Under the pieces are notes generated by a model. That model did not search any database, was not told where the DNA came from, and saw nothing but the letters and a program-made list of their open reading frames with translations. A stretch of 64,000 bases of DNA from Oceanicella actignis (GTDB lineage Bacteria; Pseudomonadota; Alphaproteobacteria; Rhodobacterales; Rhodobacteraceae). The DNA is taken from positions 310,001 to 374,000 of the forward strand of contig NZ_VNHJ01000002.1 in NCBI RefSeq assembly GCF_008124525.1, in the 5' to 3' direction. A program made the translations under genes and the position numbers. This document shows, one piece after another, positions 10,627 through 19,812 of this stretch. How positions within the stretch are numbered: the stretch's first letter is position 1; each line of letters opens with the position of its first letter.

Positions 10627-11535
10627 TCAATCGGCGGCGAAGACCCTGTTCGGATGCACCTGCCCGCCCTTGTAGACCCCGATCGCCACCGCCCGTCCGT
10701 CATGCGAGGCCCAGACGGCGTCGCCGTATTCGGCGTCGGCGCGCAGGGCCGGGGCGGGCTGGCCGGCGCGCAGGCGGCCGGCGCCCTCGGCGGTGACGGG
10801 AATTTCCTCAAGGCCGCTCAGCCCCGCTTCGACCGGCAGCAGGCGCGCGGCCGCGTCCGGGTCGTCGCGCATGGCCTCGAGCGCCTCGATCGAAACCGCG
10901 TCGGCCAGCTCGAAGGGGCCGGCCCAGATGCGGCGCAGCTGCGTGACATGGCCGCCGCAGCCCAGGACGCGGCCCAGATCCCGCGCGATCGCGCGCACAT
11001 AGCCGCCCTTGCCGCACACCATCTCGAACACGGCGTGATCGGGGTCGGGAATGTCGGTCAGGGTCAGGCTCTCGACCCACAGGGGGCGGGGGGCGAGAGC
11101 CACCTGCTCGCCCGCGCGGGCCAGGTCGTAGGCGCGTTCGCCGTCCACCTTCACCGCCGAGAAGGCGGGGGGCGTCTGCATGATCTCGCCCTCGAAATCG
11201 GGCAGGGCGGCCTCGATGGCGGCGCGGTCCGGGCGCAGGTCCGAGCGGGCGATCACCTCGCCCTCGGCGTCGTCGGTCGTCGTGGAGGCGCCCCAGCGCA
11301 CGGTGAACGCATAGGCCTTGAGCGCGTCGGTCACATAGGGAACGGTCTTGGTCGCCTCGCCGAAGGCCACGGCCAGAACCCCCGTCGCCAGGGGGTCGAG
11401 CGTGCCCGCATGGCCCGCCTTTTGCGCGCGCAGCGCCCAGCGCGCCTTCGACACCACCTGCGCCGAGGTCATGCCCTGCGGCTTGTCCACCACCAGCCAG
11501 CCGTCGATCGGCAGGCCCTTCTTGCGTCGCGCCAT
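10627..11535 (-). CDS. truB: tRNA pseudouridine(55) synthase TruB
   Basis: A 302-residue enzyme that makes pseudouridine 55 in the T-arm of most tRNAs. The catalytic motif [15 protein letters not shown] with Asp47 is intact, as is the N-terminal [14 protein letters not shown] and the RNA-contact segment [16 protein letters not shown]-terminal PUA-like extension ([10 protein letters not shown]...[20 protein letters not shown]) is present. Length is typical for alphaproteobacteria. It lies 68 nt downstream of rbfA in the operon. Confidence 0.96.
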   Translation of the reverse strand: MARRKKGLPIDGWLVVDKPQGMTSAQVVSKARWALRAQKAGHAGTLDPLATGVLAVAFGEATKTVPYVTDALKAYAFTVRWGASTTTDDAEGEVIARSDLRPDRAAIEAALPDFEGEIMQTPPAFSAVKVDGERAYDLARAGEQVALAPRPLWVESLTLTDIPDPDHAVFEMVCGKGGYVRAIARDLGRVLGCGGHVTQLRRIWAGPFELADAVSIEALEAMRDDPDAAARLLPVEAGLSGLEEIPVTAEGAGRLRAGQPAPALRADAEYGDAVWASHDGRAVAIGVYKGGQVHPNRVFAAD

Positions 11536-11603
11536 CTTCGCAGCTCCTTCATGCGGCCGAGCGGGGGCGGGGAACGGCCCGTCGCGCCCGGCCCGCCGCG
11601 CGG

Positions 11604-12056
11604 TCAGTCGCCCTGGGGGCCGCCCTTGCCCGCATCGCCGGGGCCGTCGGCCTCGGCGTCGTCATGCGCCACGTCGCGGCGCACGCGCTCCTCGGACAGA
11701 AGGCGGCGCGTCTCGTCCATGCGGTCGAAGCTTTCATCCAGGACGAAACGCAGATCGGGCAGGTATTTCATGGTCACATGCCGCGCCAGGGCGCGGCGCA
11801 GCGTGGCGCGGGCGCGCTTGAGCGCGTCCAGCGCCTGGTCGATCTCGCGCCCGCCCAGCGGCATGACGAACACGGTCGCATGGCGCAGATCGGGCGAGCA
11901 GCGCACCTCGGTCACGGTGATGGTGTGCCGGGCAAGCTCGGGGTCGTGATGTTCGCCGCGCATCAGCACGTCGGACATGGCGCGGCGGATCAGCTCGCCC
12001 GCGCGCAGCTGGCGCTGGCTGGGGCCGCGGCCGTCGTCGAAGCGTTTGGCGCTCAT
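11604..12056 (-). CDS. rbfA: ribosome-binding factor A
   Basis: A 150-residue KH-like protein that matures the 5' end region of 16S rRNA and is needed for cold adaptation. Signatures are [40 protein letters not shown] and the C-terminal [17 protein letters not shown]. The last 25 residues are an acidic, glycine-rich tail ([14 protein letters not shown]) not needed for the fold. Between infB and truB in the conserved operon. Confidence 0.96.
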   Translation of the reverse strand: MSAKRFDDGRGPSQRQLRAGELIRRAMSDVLMRGEHHDPELARHTITVTEVRCSPDLRHATVFVMPLGGREIDQALDALKRARATLRRALARHVTMKYLPDLRFVLDESFDRMDETRRLLSEERVRRDVAHDDAEADGPGDAGKGGPQGD

Positions 12057-12106
12057 GCCTCATCCTTTCAAATGCGTCCGGCGCCGGGGCCGGGCGGGGC
12101 GAACGC

Positions 12107-12139
12107 GAACGGCGCGGCGAGCGGGTCGCCGCGCCGTTC
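12107..12139 (-). repeat. strong intercistronic hairpin between infB and rbfA
   Basis: A perfect 14-bp inverted repeat (arms GAACGGCGCGGCGA and its complement, 5-nt loop) lies 18 nt after the infB stop and 51 nt before the rbfA start. No T-run follows on the minus strand, so read-through is expected. It could stabilise the 3' end of the infB portion after processing. Confidence 0.6.
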
Positions 12140-12156
12140 CTTGCGGCGGCTTCGCC

Positions 12157-14781
12157 TCAGAGCGTGCGCTCGACCTTCTCGGAGGTGAAGATCTCGATCA
12201 CGTCGCCGGGGCGGATGTCCTCGTAATTCTCGAAGGCCATGCCGCATTCCTGGCCCGCGCGGACCTCGGCCACCTCGTCCTTGAAGCGCTTGAGCGTCTT
12301 CAGGCGGCCTTCGTGGATCACCACGTTGTCGCGCAACAGACGCACGCCGGCGGCGCGGCGGGCGACGCCCTCGGTGACCACGCAGCCGGCCACCTTGCCC
12401 ACGCCCGAGACCTTGAACACCTCCTTGATCTGGGCGTTGCCCAGGAAGGTTTCCTTGATCTCCGGCGAGAGCAGGCCCGAAGCGGCCGCCTTCACGTCGT
12501 CCACAAGGTCGTAGATCACCGAGTAGTAGCGGATCTCGACGCCCTTCTGGTTCGCCGCCTCGCGCGCGGGGGCGTTGGCGCGGACGTTGAAGCCGATGAT
12601 CGGGGCCTTAGAGGCCTCGGCCAGCGTCACGTCCGATTCGGTGATCGCGCCCACGCCGGCATGCAGCACGCGCACGCGCACCTCGTCGTTGCCGATCTTC
12701 TCCATCGCCTGGACGATCGCCTCGAGCGAGCCCTGCACGTCGGCCTTGACCACGATCGGCAGCTCGGCCACGTCCTGATCCGCCTTGGCCTGGGCCAGGA
12801 GCTGGTCGAGCGTGGCGCGCGCGCCGCGGGCGGCCTGCATCTCGCGCGCCTTGCGCTGACGGTAGTCCGAGATCTCGCGCGCCTTGGCCTCGTCCTCGAC
12901 CACGTTCAGCACGTCGCCGGCCTCGGGCGTGCCCTGAAGGCCCAGAACCTCGACCGGGACCGAGGGGCCGGCCTCTTCGACGCGCTCGCCGCGGTCGTTC
13001 ATCAGGGCGCGCACGCGGCCCCACTGCTCGCCCACCACGAACACGTCGCCGCGGCGCAGCGTGCCGCGCTGCACCAGCACGGTGGCGACCGGGCCGCGGC
13101 CCACGTCCAGCTTGGCCTCGATCACCGCGCCTTCGGCGGGGCGGTCGGGGTTGGCCTTCAGGTCCAGGATCTCGGCCTGGAGCGCGATGGCCTCGAGCAG
13201 CTCGTCGAGGCCCTTGCCGGTCTTGGCCGACACCTCGACGTCCTGCACGTCGCCCGACAGCTTCTCGACCACCACCTCGTGCTGGAGCAGTTCGAGGCGC
13301 ACCTTCTCGGGGTCGGCGTCGGGCTTGTCGCACTTGTTGATGGCCACGATCATCGGCACGCCGGCGGCCTTGGCGTGGTGGATCGCCTCGATGGTCTGGG
13401 GCATGACCGAATCGTCGGCCGCCACCACCAGGACCACGATGTCGGTCACCTGCGCGCCGCGCGCGCGCATCGAGGTGAAGGCGGCGTGGCCCGGCGTGTC
13501 GAGGAAGGTGATCTTCGCGCCGCCCTCGGTCGTCACCTGATAGGCGCCGATATGCTGGGTGATGCCGCCGGCCTCGCCCGAGACGACGTTGGTGTTGCGG
13601 ATCGCGTCCAGCAGCGAGGTCTTGCCGTGGTCCACATGGCCCATGATCGTGACCACGGGCGCGCGCGGCTTGAGGTCCTCGGGGCGGTCCTCGGCGGTCT
13701 CGATCACGTTCTCGACGTCGGCTTCCGACACGCGCACCACGCGATGGCCGAACTCCTCGACCACCAGCTGGGCGGTGTCGGCGTCGAGCGTGTCGTTGAT
13801 GGTGACCATCATGCCGCTCTTGAACAGGGTCTTGACCACGTCGGCGGCGCGTTCGGCCATGCGGTTGGCCAGCTCCTGCACCGTGATCGCGTCGGGCACC
13901 TGCACGTCGCGCACGACCTTCTCGCGGGTTTCCGAGCCGCGCATCTTGCGCTTCTCGCGCTCGGCGCGGCGGCGCATGGCGGCGACCGAGCGCTGGCGCC
14001 CGCCCTCGTCGTCGGACATCACGCGCGAGATGGTCAGCTTGCCCGAGCGGCGGCGTTCCTCGTCGCGGCCGCGGGGGCCGGGGCGGTCGGCGCCGTCCTT
14101 GCCGCGCTTGCCGGCCGGGCCGCGGGCGGGGCCGCGGTCGTCGGGGCGCGGGGCGGCGGCCTCTTCGGCCGGGCGGGCGCGGGTCTGCGCCTCGGCCTTG
14201 GCGCGCTCTTCGGCCTGCTTGCGGCGGGCCTCCTCGGCGGCGGCCTCGGCCTTGGCGGCCTCTTCGCGCTCGCGGCGGATCTGCTCTTCCTTCTCGCGGC
14301 GCTCGCGCTCTTCCTTCTCGGCCAGAAGGCGCAGGCGCTCTTCCTCGCGGGCCTTGGCCTCGGCCTCTTCGCGGGCGCGGCGGGCGCCTTCGTCGCGCTT
14401 GGCGGCCTCGAGCGCGCGCTTGCGGCGCTCGTATTCCTCGGGCGAGAGGCTTTGCAGCATGGCGCCGCGTCCCTTGGGCCCCTGCGCCGCGCGCGCCGCG
14501 CGGCCGGCGCCGCCGGCCTGCTGGGGCGCCTGGGGCGCGGGCGTCGCAGCCTGCGCCGCCGGCTTCTCGGCCGCCGCGGCCGAGCCCGCCTTCGCGCCGC
14601 CCGCGGCCTTGGCCGCCGCGCCGGGCGCCTTGGGCTTGATCACGCGCTTGCGCTTGGTCTCGACCACGACGGTTTTCGAGCGTCCCTGGCCGATGCCCGG
14701 CCGCACGCGCCCGGCCCCGCCGCCGCCGCCTCGCGTCCGGATGGTGCCGCCCGTCTTGTTGTCGCCGTCAGTATCGCTCAT
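12157..14781 (-). CDS. infB: translation initiation factor IF-2
   Basis: An 874-residue GTPase that places fMet-tRNA on the 30S subunit. The N-terminal 300 residues are a variable Ala/Pro-rich then Arg/Glu-rich helical region (RRREKEEQ-type), as in other alphaproteobacterial IF-2. The G domain follows with [12 protein letters not shown] (near residue 380), DTPGHAAF and NKCDKPDAD, then domains II-IV ending with [14 protein letters not shown]. Start at MSDTDGDNK; its ATG overlaps the TGA of the upstream RNA-binding protein by one base (TGATG), which indicates translational coupling. Confidence 0.97.
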   Translation of the reverse strand: MSDTDGDNKTGGTIRTRGGGGGAGRVRPGIGQGRSKTVVVETKRKRVIKPKAPGAAAKAAGGAKAGSAAAAEKPAAQAATPAPQAPQQAGGAGRAARAAQGPKGRGAMLQSLSPEEYERRKRALEAAKRDEGARRAREEAEAKAREEERLRLLAEKEERERREKEEQIRREREEAAKAEAAAEEARRKQAEERAKAEAQTRARPAEEAAAPRPDDRGPARGPAGKRGKDGADRPGPRGRDEERRRSGKLTISRVMSDDEGGRQRSVAAMRRRAEREKRKMRGSETREKVVRDVQVPDAITVQELANRMAERAADVVKTLFKSGMMVTINDTLDADTAQLVVEEFGHRVVRVSEADVENVIETAEDRPEDLKPRAPVVTIMGHVDHGKTSLLDAIRNTNVVSGEAGGITQHIGAYQVTTEGGAKITFLDTPGHAAFTSMRARGAQVTDIVVLVVAADDSVMPQTIEAIHHAKAAGVPMIVAINKCDKPDADPEKVRLELLQHEVVVEKLSGDVQDVEVSAKTGKGLDELLEAIALQAEILDLKANPDRPAEGAVIEAKLDVGRGPVATVLVQRGTLRRGDVFVVGEQWGRVRALMNDRGERVEEAGPSVPVEVLGLQGTPEAGDVLNVVEDEAKAREISDYRQRKAREMQAARGARATLDQLLAQAKADQDVAELPIVVKADVQGSLEAIVQAMEKIGNDEVRVRVLHAGVGAITESDVTLAEASKAPIIGFNVRANAPAREAANQKGVEIRYYSVIYDLVDDVKAAASGLLSPEIKETFLGNAQIKEVFKVSGVGKVAGCVVTEGVARRAAGVRLLRDNVVIHEGRLKTLKRFKDEVAEVRAGQECGMAFENYEDIRPGDVIEIFTSEKVERTL

Positions 14782-15425
14782 CAACCGTCCTTTTTCCCGC
14801 CCTGTGCGGGAGTCGTCATGTCCTGCGCGTCGTCGCAAGTTCGAAAGCCGGAAAGCCTCAGCGACTCGCGGAGCACGCTCTGGGCCAGTCCGCCCTCGTC
14901 AAGGGCGGCATGTATCACAAATTCCCGGCCAAAGGCCAAACCCAATTCGCGGCTGCTCAGGCAATCCACGATCGGGGCCTTGCCGGCCAGGGGGCGCAGC
15001 TTGGCCCGCCCCTGTTCGGAGCCGTCGCGCGCCTCGATCAGCGCCGCGACCGGCCCCTTCTTGAGCCGGGCCTTTACCTTCTCGAAACCGGTGACCGCAA
15101 GCCCCGCCTTTCGGCAAAGCGCGATCAGTTCGGTCAGCCGCGCCGCCAGAAGCGCCTCGACCCGCTCGGGCAGATCGGGCGCGGCGGCGGCCCGGGTCTT
15201 GAACGCGCGCGAGAAAAGCCCCCGCCGCACGGCCTTCTCGAGCGCGTCGCGCCGCGCCGTCACCCAGGCGCCGCGGCCGGGCAGGCGCTCGGCCAGATCC
15301 GGCGCGACCTGCCCGTCAGGCCCGAGGACGAAGCGGATCAGCCCCTCGCGCGGGGCGCTCTCGCCGGTGGCGATGCAGCGCCGCTCGGGCTGCTCGCGCG
15401 TCTTGAGCCGTCCGCCCCGGGTCAT
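14781..15425 (-). CDS. YlxR/L7Ae-like RNA-binding protein
   Basis: A 214-residue protein combining two small RNA-binding modules. The N-terminal part has the YlxR (DUF448) signature [20 protein letters not shown] with [20 protein letters not shown]. The C-terminal part ([21 protein letters not shown], then [16 protein letters not shown]) is an L7Ae/YlxQ-like ribosomal-type domain. In many Gram-positives these are two genes; the fused form is normal in alphaproteobacteria. The exact role is unknown, probably in ribosome or RNA regulation linked to nusA-infB. The stop overlaps the infB start. Confidence 0.9.
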   Translation of the reverse strand: MTRGGRLKTREQPERRCIATGESAPREGLIRFVLGPDGQVAPDLAERLPGRGAWVTARRDALEKAVRRGLFSRAFKTRAAAAPDLPERVEALLAARLTELIALCRKAGLAVTGFEKVKARLKKGPVAALIEARDGSEQGRAKLRPLAGKAPIVDCLSSRELGLAFGREFVIHAALDEGGLAQSVLRESLRLSGFRTCDDAQDMTTPAQGGKKDG

Positions 15426-15449
15426 GGGCGCGCCGTGCGGGCCGGGGCG

Positions 15450-17084
15450 TCACGCCTCGGCCCGGACCTCCGCGGCGGGCGTCGCGGCATCCTCGCCTTC
15501 GCCCTCGGCCCCTTCCTCGTCCTCGGCGGGCTCGAGATCGGCCGGATCGACCATGCCCAGCTCGACTCGGGCGCGCATGATCAGCTCCTGCGCCTCTTCG
15601 AGCGAGACGTCGAAGGGTTCGAGAATGCCGTCATCCTTGACCCGCTTGCCGTCGATGGTCGAGTAGCCGCCCGCCAGCTCCCAGTCGGCGCATTCGGCGA
15701 AGTCGCGCAGGGTCTTGATGCCGTCCCTGGCCAGCGCCAGCACCATCTGCGGGGTCAGCCCCTCGAAGGCGATCAGGTCCTCGGCCGCGCCAAGCTCGCG
15801 CGCCTCGTCCAGCGCCTTCGCGTTGGCTTCCTCGAGCTTCTCCTGCGCGCGGGTCTGCAGCTCGGCGGCGGTGTCCTCGTCGAGGCCCTCGATCGAGAGC
15901 AGCTCGTCGCGATCGACATAGGCGATCTCCTCGAGCGAGGCGAAGCCCTCGGAGACCAGGATCTGGGCCAGGAACTCGTCAAGATCGAGCTGCTCCTGGA
16001 ACAGCTTGGTGCGCTCGGCGAACTCGGCCTGGCGGCGCTGGCTTTCGGCCTCTTCGGTCAGGATGTCGATGTCCCAGCCGGTCAGCTGCGAGGCGAGGCG
16101 CACGTTCTGGCCGCGGCGGCCGATGGCCAGCGACAGCTGGTCGTCGGGCACGACGGCCTCGATGCGGCGCGCGTCCTCGTCCAGCACCACCTTGACCACG
16201 TCCGCGGGCTGCAGCGCGTTGACCACGAAGGCGGCCGGGTCCTCGGACCAGGGGATGATGTCGATCTTCTCGCCGCCCAGCTCCTGCACCACGGCCTGCA
16301 CGCGCGAGCCGCGCATGCCCACGCACGCGCCCACCGGATCGACGCCGCTGTCATGCGAGACGACGCCGATCTTGGCGCGCGAGCCGGGGTCGCGCGCGAC
16401 GGCCTTGATCTCGACCGTGCCCTCGTAGATCTCGGGCACCTCCATCTTGAACAGCTCGGCCATGAATTCGGGCGCCGTGCGGCTGAGGAAGATCTGCGGG
16501 CCGCGCACCTCGCGGCGCACGTCGCGGATGTAGGCGCGGATGCGGTCGCCGGTGCGGTGCATCTCGCGCGGGATCAGCTGGTCGCGGCGGATGATGCCCT
16601 CGCCCCGGCCCAGATCGACGATGACGTTGCCGTATTCCACGCGCTTGACGACGCCGTTGATGATCTGGCCGACGCGGTCCTTGAACTCTTCATACTGGCG
16701 CTCGCGCTCGGCCTCGCGCACCTTCTGCACGATGACCTGCTTGGCGGTCTGCGCGGCGACGCGGCCGAAATCCATCGGCGGCAGCGGCTCGGAGATGAAG
16801 TCGCCCACCTCGGCCTCGGGGTTCATGGCGCGCGCCTCTTCGAGCGAGATCTCGGTGAAGTGGTTCTCGACCTCTTCGACCACCTCGCGCGCGCGGGCCA
16901 TGGTCAGCTCGCCCGTCTTGCGGTCGATATGGGCGCGGATGTCATACTCGGCCCCGTAGCGCGAGCGCGCCGCCTTGGCCAGGCTGTCCTCCATCGCCTC
17001 GATCACCAGCTCGGGATCGATCAGCTTCTCGCGCGCGACGGCGTCGGCGATCTGCAAAAGCTCAAGTCTGTTCGCGCTGACCAT
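15450..17084 (-). CDS. nusA: transcription termination/antitermination protein NusA
   Basis: A 544-residue RNA polymerase-associated factor governing pausing, termination and antitermination. In order: N-terminal RNAP-binding domain ([15 protein letters not shown]), S1 domain (about 135-200; [16 protein letters not shown]), two KH domains ([36 protein letters not shown]) and two C-terminal helix-hairpin-helix/AR-type repeats ([31 protein letters not shown]). The acidic C-terminal tail is typical. It begins 2 nt after the rimP stop. Confidence 0.97.
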   Translation of the reverse strand: MVSANRLELLQIADAVAREKLIDPELVIEAMEDSLAKAARSRYGAEYDIRAHIDRKTGELTMARAREVVEEVENHFTEISLEEARAMNPEAEVGDFISEPLPPMDFGRVAAQTAKQVIVQKVREAERERQYEEFKDRVGQIINGVVKRVEYGNVIVDLGRGEGIIRRDQLIPREMHRTGDRIRAYIRDVRREVRGPQIFLSRTAPEFMAELFKMEVPEIYEGTVEIKAVARDPGSRAKIGVVSHDSGVDPVGACVGMRGSRVQAVVQELGGEKIDIIPWSEDPAAFVVNALQPADVVKVVLDEDARRIEAVVPDDQLSLAIGRRGQNVRLASQLTGWDIDILTEEAESQRRQAEFAERTKLFQEQLDLDEFLAQILVSEGFASLEEIAYVDRDELLSIEGLDEDTAAELQTRAQEKLEEANAKALDEARELGAAEDLIAFEGLTPQMVLALARDGIKTLRDFAECADWELAGGYSTIDGKRVKDDGILEPFDVSLEEAQELIMRARVELGMVDPADLEPAEDEEGAEGEGEDAATPAAEVRAEA

Positions 17085-17086
17085 TC

Positions 17087-17737
17087 TCAGGCCTCCGTGT
17101 TCGCATCTTCGTCCGCGGCCCCGGCCGCGCGGGCGCCGCCCTTGCCGGCGGCGGAATCCTCGTCGTCGTCTTCTTCGGTCTCGATCTCGTCGAAGGCGTC
17201 GGGCGCGGGCTCGGGCGCCAGCCCGGCCGCCTTGCGCGCGCGCAGCGATTCGGCGATCAGCTCGTCCGTCAGCACCAGCTTGGCGTCGGCGATCAGATCG
17301 AAGGACAGGCCGATCACGCCCTCGGCGATCTCGATCAGGACCTCGCCGTCCTCGACCCCGTGCAGGACGCCGCGAAAGCGCTTGCGCCCGTCGATCATGA
17401 CGTCGGTCTCGATCCTGGCCTCCCAGCCGGCGAATCGCTCGAAATCGGCGATGCGGGTCAGCGGGCGGTCGATGCCGGGCGACGAGACCTCGAGCGCGTA
17501 GCGCCCCTCGATCGGGTCCTCGACGTCCAGCGCCGCCGACAGCGCCCGCGAAAGCCGCGCGCAGTCGTCCACCTCCATCACGCCGTCGGGGCGCTCGGCC
17601 ATCACCTGAAGCGTGGCCTTGCGCTCGGCGCCGGTGAAGCGCACGCGCACCAGTTCGAACCCCATCCCTTCGACGGTGGGGCGCAGGATGCGCGCAAGGC
17701 GCTGGTCCAGCGGTGTCTTGGCGACCAGGTCGGTCAA
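17087..17737 (-). CDS. rimP: ribosome maturation factor RimP, TTG start
   Basis: A 216-residue protein required for 30S subunit maturation. The core is standard: [20 protein letters not shown], the [19 protein letters not shown] segment, [16 protein letters not shown] and a C-terminal SH3-like domain. The last 50 residues form a highly acidic extension ([12 protein letters not shown]) seen in some Rhodobacterales. The start codon appears to be TTG at 17737, seven bases after an AGGAG ribosome site; no ATG or GTG fits. Weak initiation plus the hairpin just upstream suggests controlled translation. First gene of the operon. Confidence 0.93.
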   Translation of the reverse strand: MTDLVAKTPLDQRLARILRPTVEGMGFELVRVRFTGAERKATLQVMAERPDGVMEVDDCARLSRALSAALDVEDPIEGRYALEVSSPGIDRPLTRIADFERFAGWEARIETDVMIDGRKRFRGVLHGVEDGEVLIEIAEGVIGLSFDLIADAKLVLTDELIAESLRARKAAGLAPEPAPDAFDEIETEEDDDEDSAAGKGGARAAGAADEDANTEA

Positions 17738-17750
17738 GTCGGGTCTCCTG

Positions 17751-17786
17751 AAAACGCGGAGGGCGGGCCTTAGCGGCCCGCCCTTC
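17751..17786 (-). promoter_or_regulatory. terminator-like hairpin in the rimP leader
   Basis: On the minus strand a 10-bp GC stem (AGGGCGGGCC and complement, 5-nt loop) is followed after CCGCG by TTTT and then directly by the rimP Shine-Dalgarno CAGGAG. A terminator placed immediately before the first gene of an operon is what an attenuator looks like. A structured 'rimP leader' with such a terminator is known from alphaproteobacteria; identity with that element is inference. Confidence 0.5.
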
Positions 17787-18017
17787 CCGGTCCGGTCGAG
17801 GCCCCCGTGGCGGGGACGTCGCCGCTATGTGTCACGCCATATACGCCCTTTGCCGCCGCGCCGCAAGGGCGCGCGCCGAAATATGCGCCGCGCCGCCTTC
17901 GGACCGCGGCGCGTCGCGCGGCGGCTTTCGTCGGCGGCGATTCGATGGCATAGCGTGCCGCCGGTCCCGCGCCGGCGCCCGCCCAGGGGCCGCCGGCCCA
18001 AGCCGCAAGGTCGCCGC

Positions 18018-19172
18018 ATGCGCCGCTACGTTCTGTTCGACAACGGCCCCGAGGCCCCGCCGCTGCTGTTCGCCCGTCCGCGGCGGCTGCTGGCGGCGTG
18101 GGAGCCGGCCGAGGTCGCCGATTGCTTCGCGCGCATGGAGGCGGCGCGCGCGCAGGGCGCGTGGCTGGCGGGCTATGCTTCCTACGAGCTGGGCTATGCG
18201 CTCGAGCCCCGTCTCGGGCCGTTGACGCCGCGCGGGCGGCGCGCGCCGCTGATGCTGTTCGGCGTCTTCGACGCGCCGGCCCCGGCGGAAGAGGGCGCGG
18301 CGCTGCTCGCGCAGGCCGACCCCTCGCGCGCAGCGCTGTCCGCGCCCGCGCCGGACTGGAGCTTCGACGACTACGCGCCGCGCTTCGCCCGCGCCGCGGC
18401 GTGGATCCGGGCCGGCGAGTTCTACCAGGTGAACCTGACCTTCCCGATGCGCGCGCGCGCGCGCGGCGCGGCGGCGGATCTGTTCGCGCGCATGCGCGCG
18501 GTGCAGCCGGTGCGCCACGGGGCGCTGGTTTCGCTGGGCGTCGGGCCCGAGGTGCTGTCGCGCTCGCCCGAGCGCTTCTTCCGCCTGTTCCCCGACGGCC
18601 GCATCGAGGTGCGGCCGATGAAGGGCACCGCCCCGCGCGATCCCGACCCCGAGGCCGACCGCGCCATCGCCCGCTGGCTGGCCGAGGACGCCAAGAACCG
18701 CGCCGAGAACCTGATGATCGTGGACCTGATGCGCAACGATCTGGCGCGCGTGGCGCAGGTGGGTTCGGTGCGCGTGCCGCGGCTGTTCCATGTCGAGACC
18801 TACGCCACGGTCCACCAGATGGTCTCGAGCGTGACGGCGCGGCTGCGCCGGCGCCTGACGCTGGCCGAGCTGTTCGCGGGCCTGTTCCCCTGCGGCTCGA
18901 TCACCGGCGCGCCAAAGGTGCGGGCCATGGAGGCGATCCGCGCGCTCGAGCACGCGCCGCGCGACGTCTATTGCGGCGCGGTGGGCTGGGTCTCGCCCGA
19001 CGGGGGCGCCGATTTCAACGTCGCCATCCGCACGCTGTCTTTGCATCCGGGCGGCGAGGCGGTGTTCAATGTGGGCGGCGGGCTGGTTCAGGACTCGACC
19101 GCGCGCAAGGAGTATGAGGAATGCCTGCTCAAGGCCCGCTTCGCGACGGACGTGGCGCGGGGGCCGGCCTGA
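18018..19172 (+). CDS. pabB: aminodeoxychorismate synthase component I
   Basis: A 384-residue chorismate-utilising enzyme making 4-amino-4-deoxychorismate for folate. C-terminal chorismate-binding motifs are clear: IRAGEFYQVNLTF, the PERFF segment, RPMKGTAPRDPDPEAD, NLMIVDLMRNDLARV, GSITGAPKVRAMEAI and GGGLVQDSTARKEYEE. At 384 residues it is the short form, lacking the N-terminal region that binds tryptophan in anthranilate synthase. Start at MRRYVLFDNG; longer frames run into non-coding sequence. The adjacent pabC-like gene supports the assignment. The amidotransferase subunit PabA is not in the window. Confidence 0.92.
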   Translation: MRRYVLFDNGPEAPPLLFARPRRLLAAWEPAEVADCFARMEAARAQGAWLAGYASYELGYALEPRLGPLTPRGRRAPLMLFGVFDAPAPAEEGAALLAQADPSRAALSAPAPDWSFDDYAPRFARAAAWIRAGEFYQVNLTFPMRARARGAAADLFARMRAVQPVRHGALVSLGVGPEVLSRSPERFFRLFPDGRIEVRPMKGTAPRDPDPEADRAIARWLAEDAKNRAENLMIVDLMRNDLARVAQVGSVRVPRLFHVETYATVHQMVSSVTARLRRRLTLAELFAGLFPCGSITGAPKVRAMEAIRALEHAPRDVYCGAVGWVSPDGGADFNVAIRTLSLHPGGEAVFNVGGGLVQDSTARKEYEECLLKARFATDVARGPA

Positions 19173-19807
19173 ACGGCCGCGCCGCGCCGCAGGACGGGGC
19201 CCCGGCGCTGATCGAGACCATGCTGCGCCGCGACGGGGTCTATCCGCGCCGCGCGGGGCACATGGCGCGGCTGGCGCGCTCCTGCGCGGCGCTGGGGCGG
19301 CCGCTGGACATGGCCGCGGTCGAGGCGGCGCTGGACGCCGCGCCCGCCGGCGGGCTGTGGCGCGTGCGGCTGACGCTGGACGCGGACGGGCGCGTCGAAG
19401 TCGCCTGGACGCCCTTCGCGCCGCTTGCGCCCGGCGCGGTGTGGCGGGTGGCGATCTCGGCGGTGCGGCTCGACCCGGCCGATCCGTGGCTGGGGCACAA
19501 GACCACGCGCCGCGCCGCCTACGAGGCCGCGCGCGCCGCCGCGCCCCCCGGCGTGGACGAGGCGCTGTTGCTGAACCTGCGCGGCGAGCTGTGCGAGGGC
19601 GCGATCACCAACGTCTTCGTCGATCGCGGAGCGGGGCTCGAGACGCCGCCCCTGTCCTGCGGCCTCTTGCCCGGCGTGCTGCGGGCCGAGCTGCTGGCCG
19701 CCGGGCGCGCGCGCGAGGCCAAGCTGCGCCCCGAGGATCTGCGCGGCGCGCGGCTTTTCGTCGGCAATGCCCTGCGCGGGCTGATCCCGGCGCGGCTGGT
19801 CGGGTAG
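19121..19807 (+). CDS. class IV aminotransferase, probable 4-amino-4-deoxychorismate lyase
   Basis: A 228-residue PLP enzyme of the branched-chain aminotransferase fold. Visible signatures are LIETMLRRDGVYPRRAGHM near the N-terminus, the PLP-lysine in WLGHKTTRRAAYEAA, LLLNLRGELCEGAITNVFV and LSCGLLPGVLRAELL. It follows and overlaps pabB by 52 nt in a different frame if the ATG at 19121 is used; no other start sits close to the expected N-terminus. With pabB it gives p-aminobenzoate. Short members with this context are usually annotated as PabC-like; a D-amino acid aminotransferase cannot be excluded from sequence alone. Confidence 0.8.
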   Translation: MPAQGPLRDGRGAGAGLNGRAAPQDGAPALIETMLRRDGVYPRRAGHMARLARSCAALGRPLDMAAVEAALDAAPAGGLWRVRLTLDADGRVEVAWTPFAPLAPGAVWRVAISAVRLDPADPWLGHKTTRRAAYEAARAAAPPGVDEALLLNLRGELCEGAITNVFVDRGAGLETPPLSCGLLPGVLRAELLAAGRAREAKLRPEDLRGARLFVGNALRGLIPARLVG

Positions 19808-19812
19808 GGCGC

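Noticed and set aside
11977-15666. Long plus-strand frame opposite infB and the YlxR-like gene
   Set aside because: Low-complexity translation and no ribosome site; infB motifs are unambiguous on the other strand.
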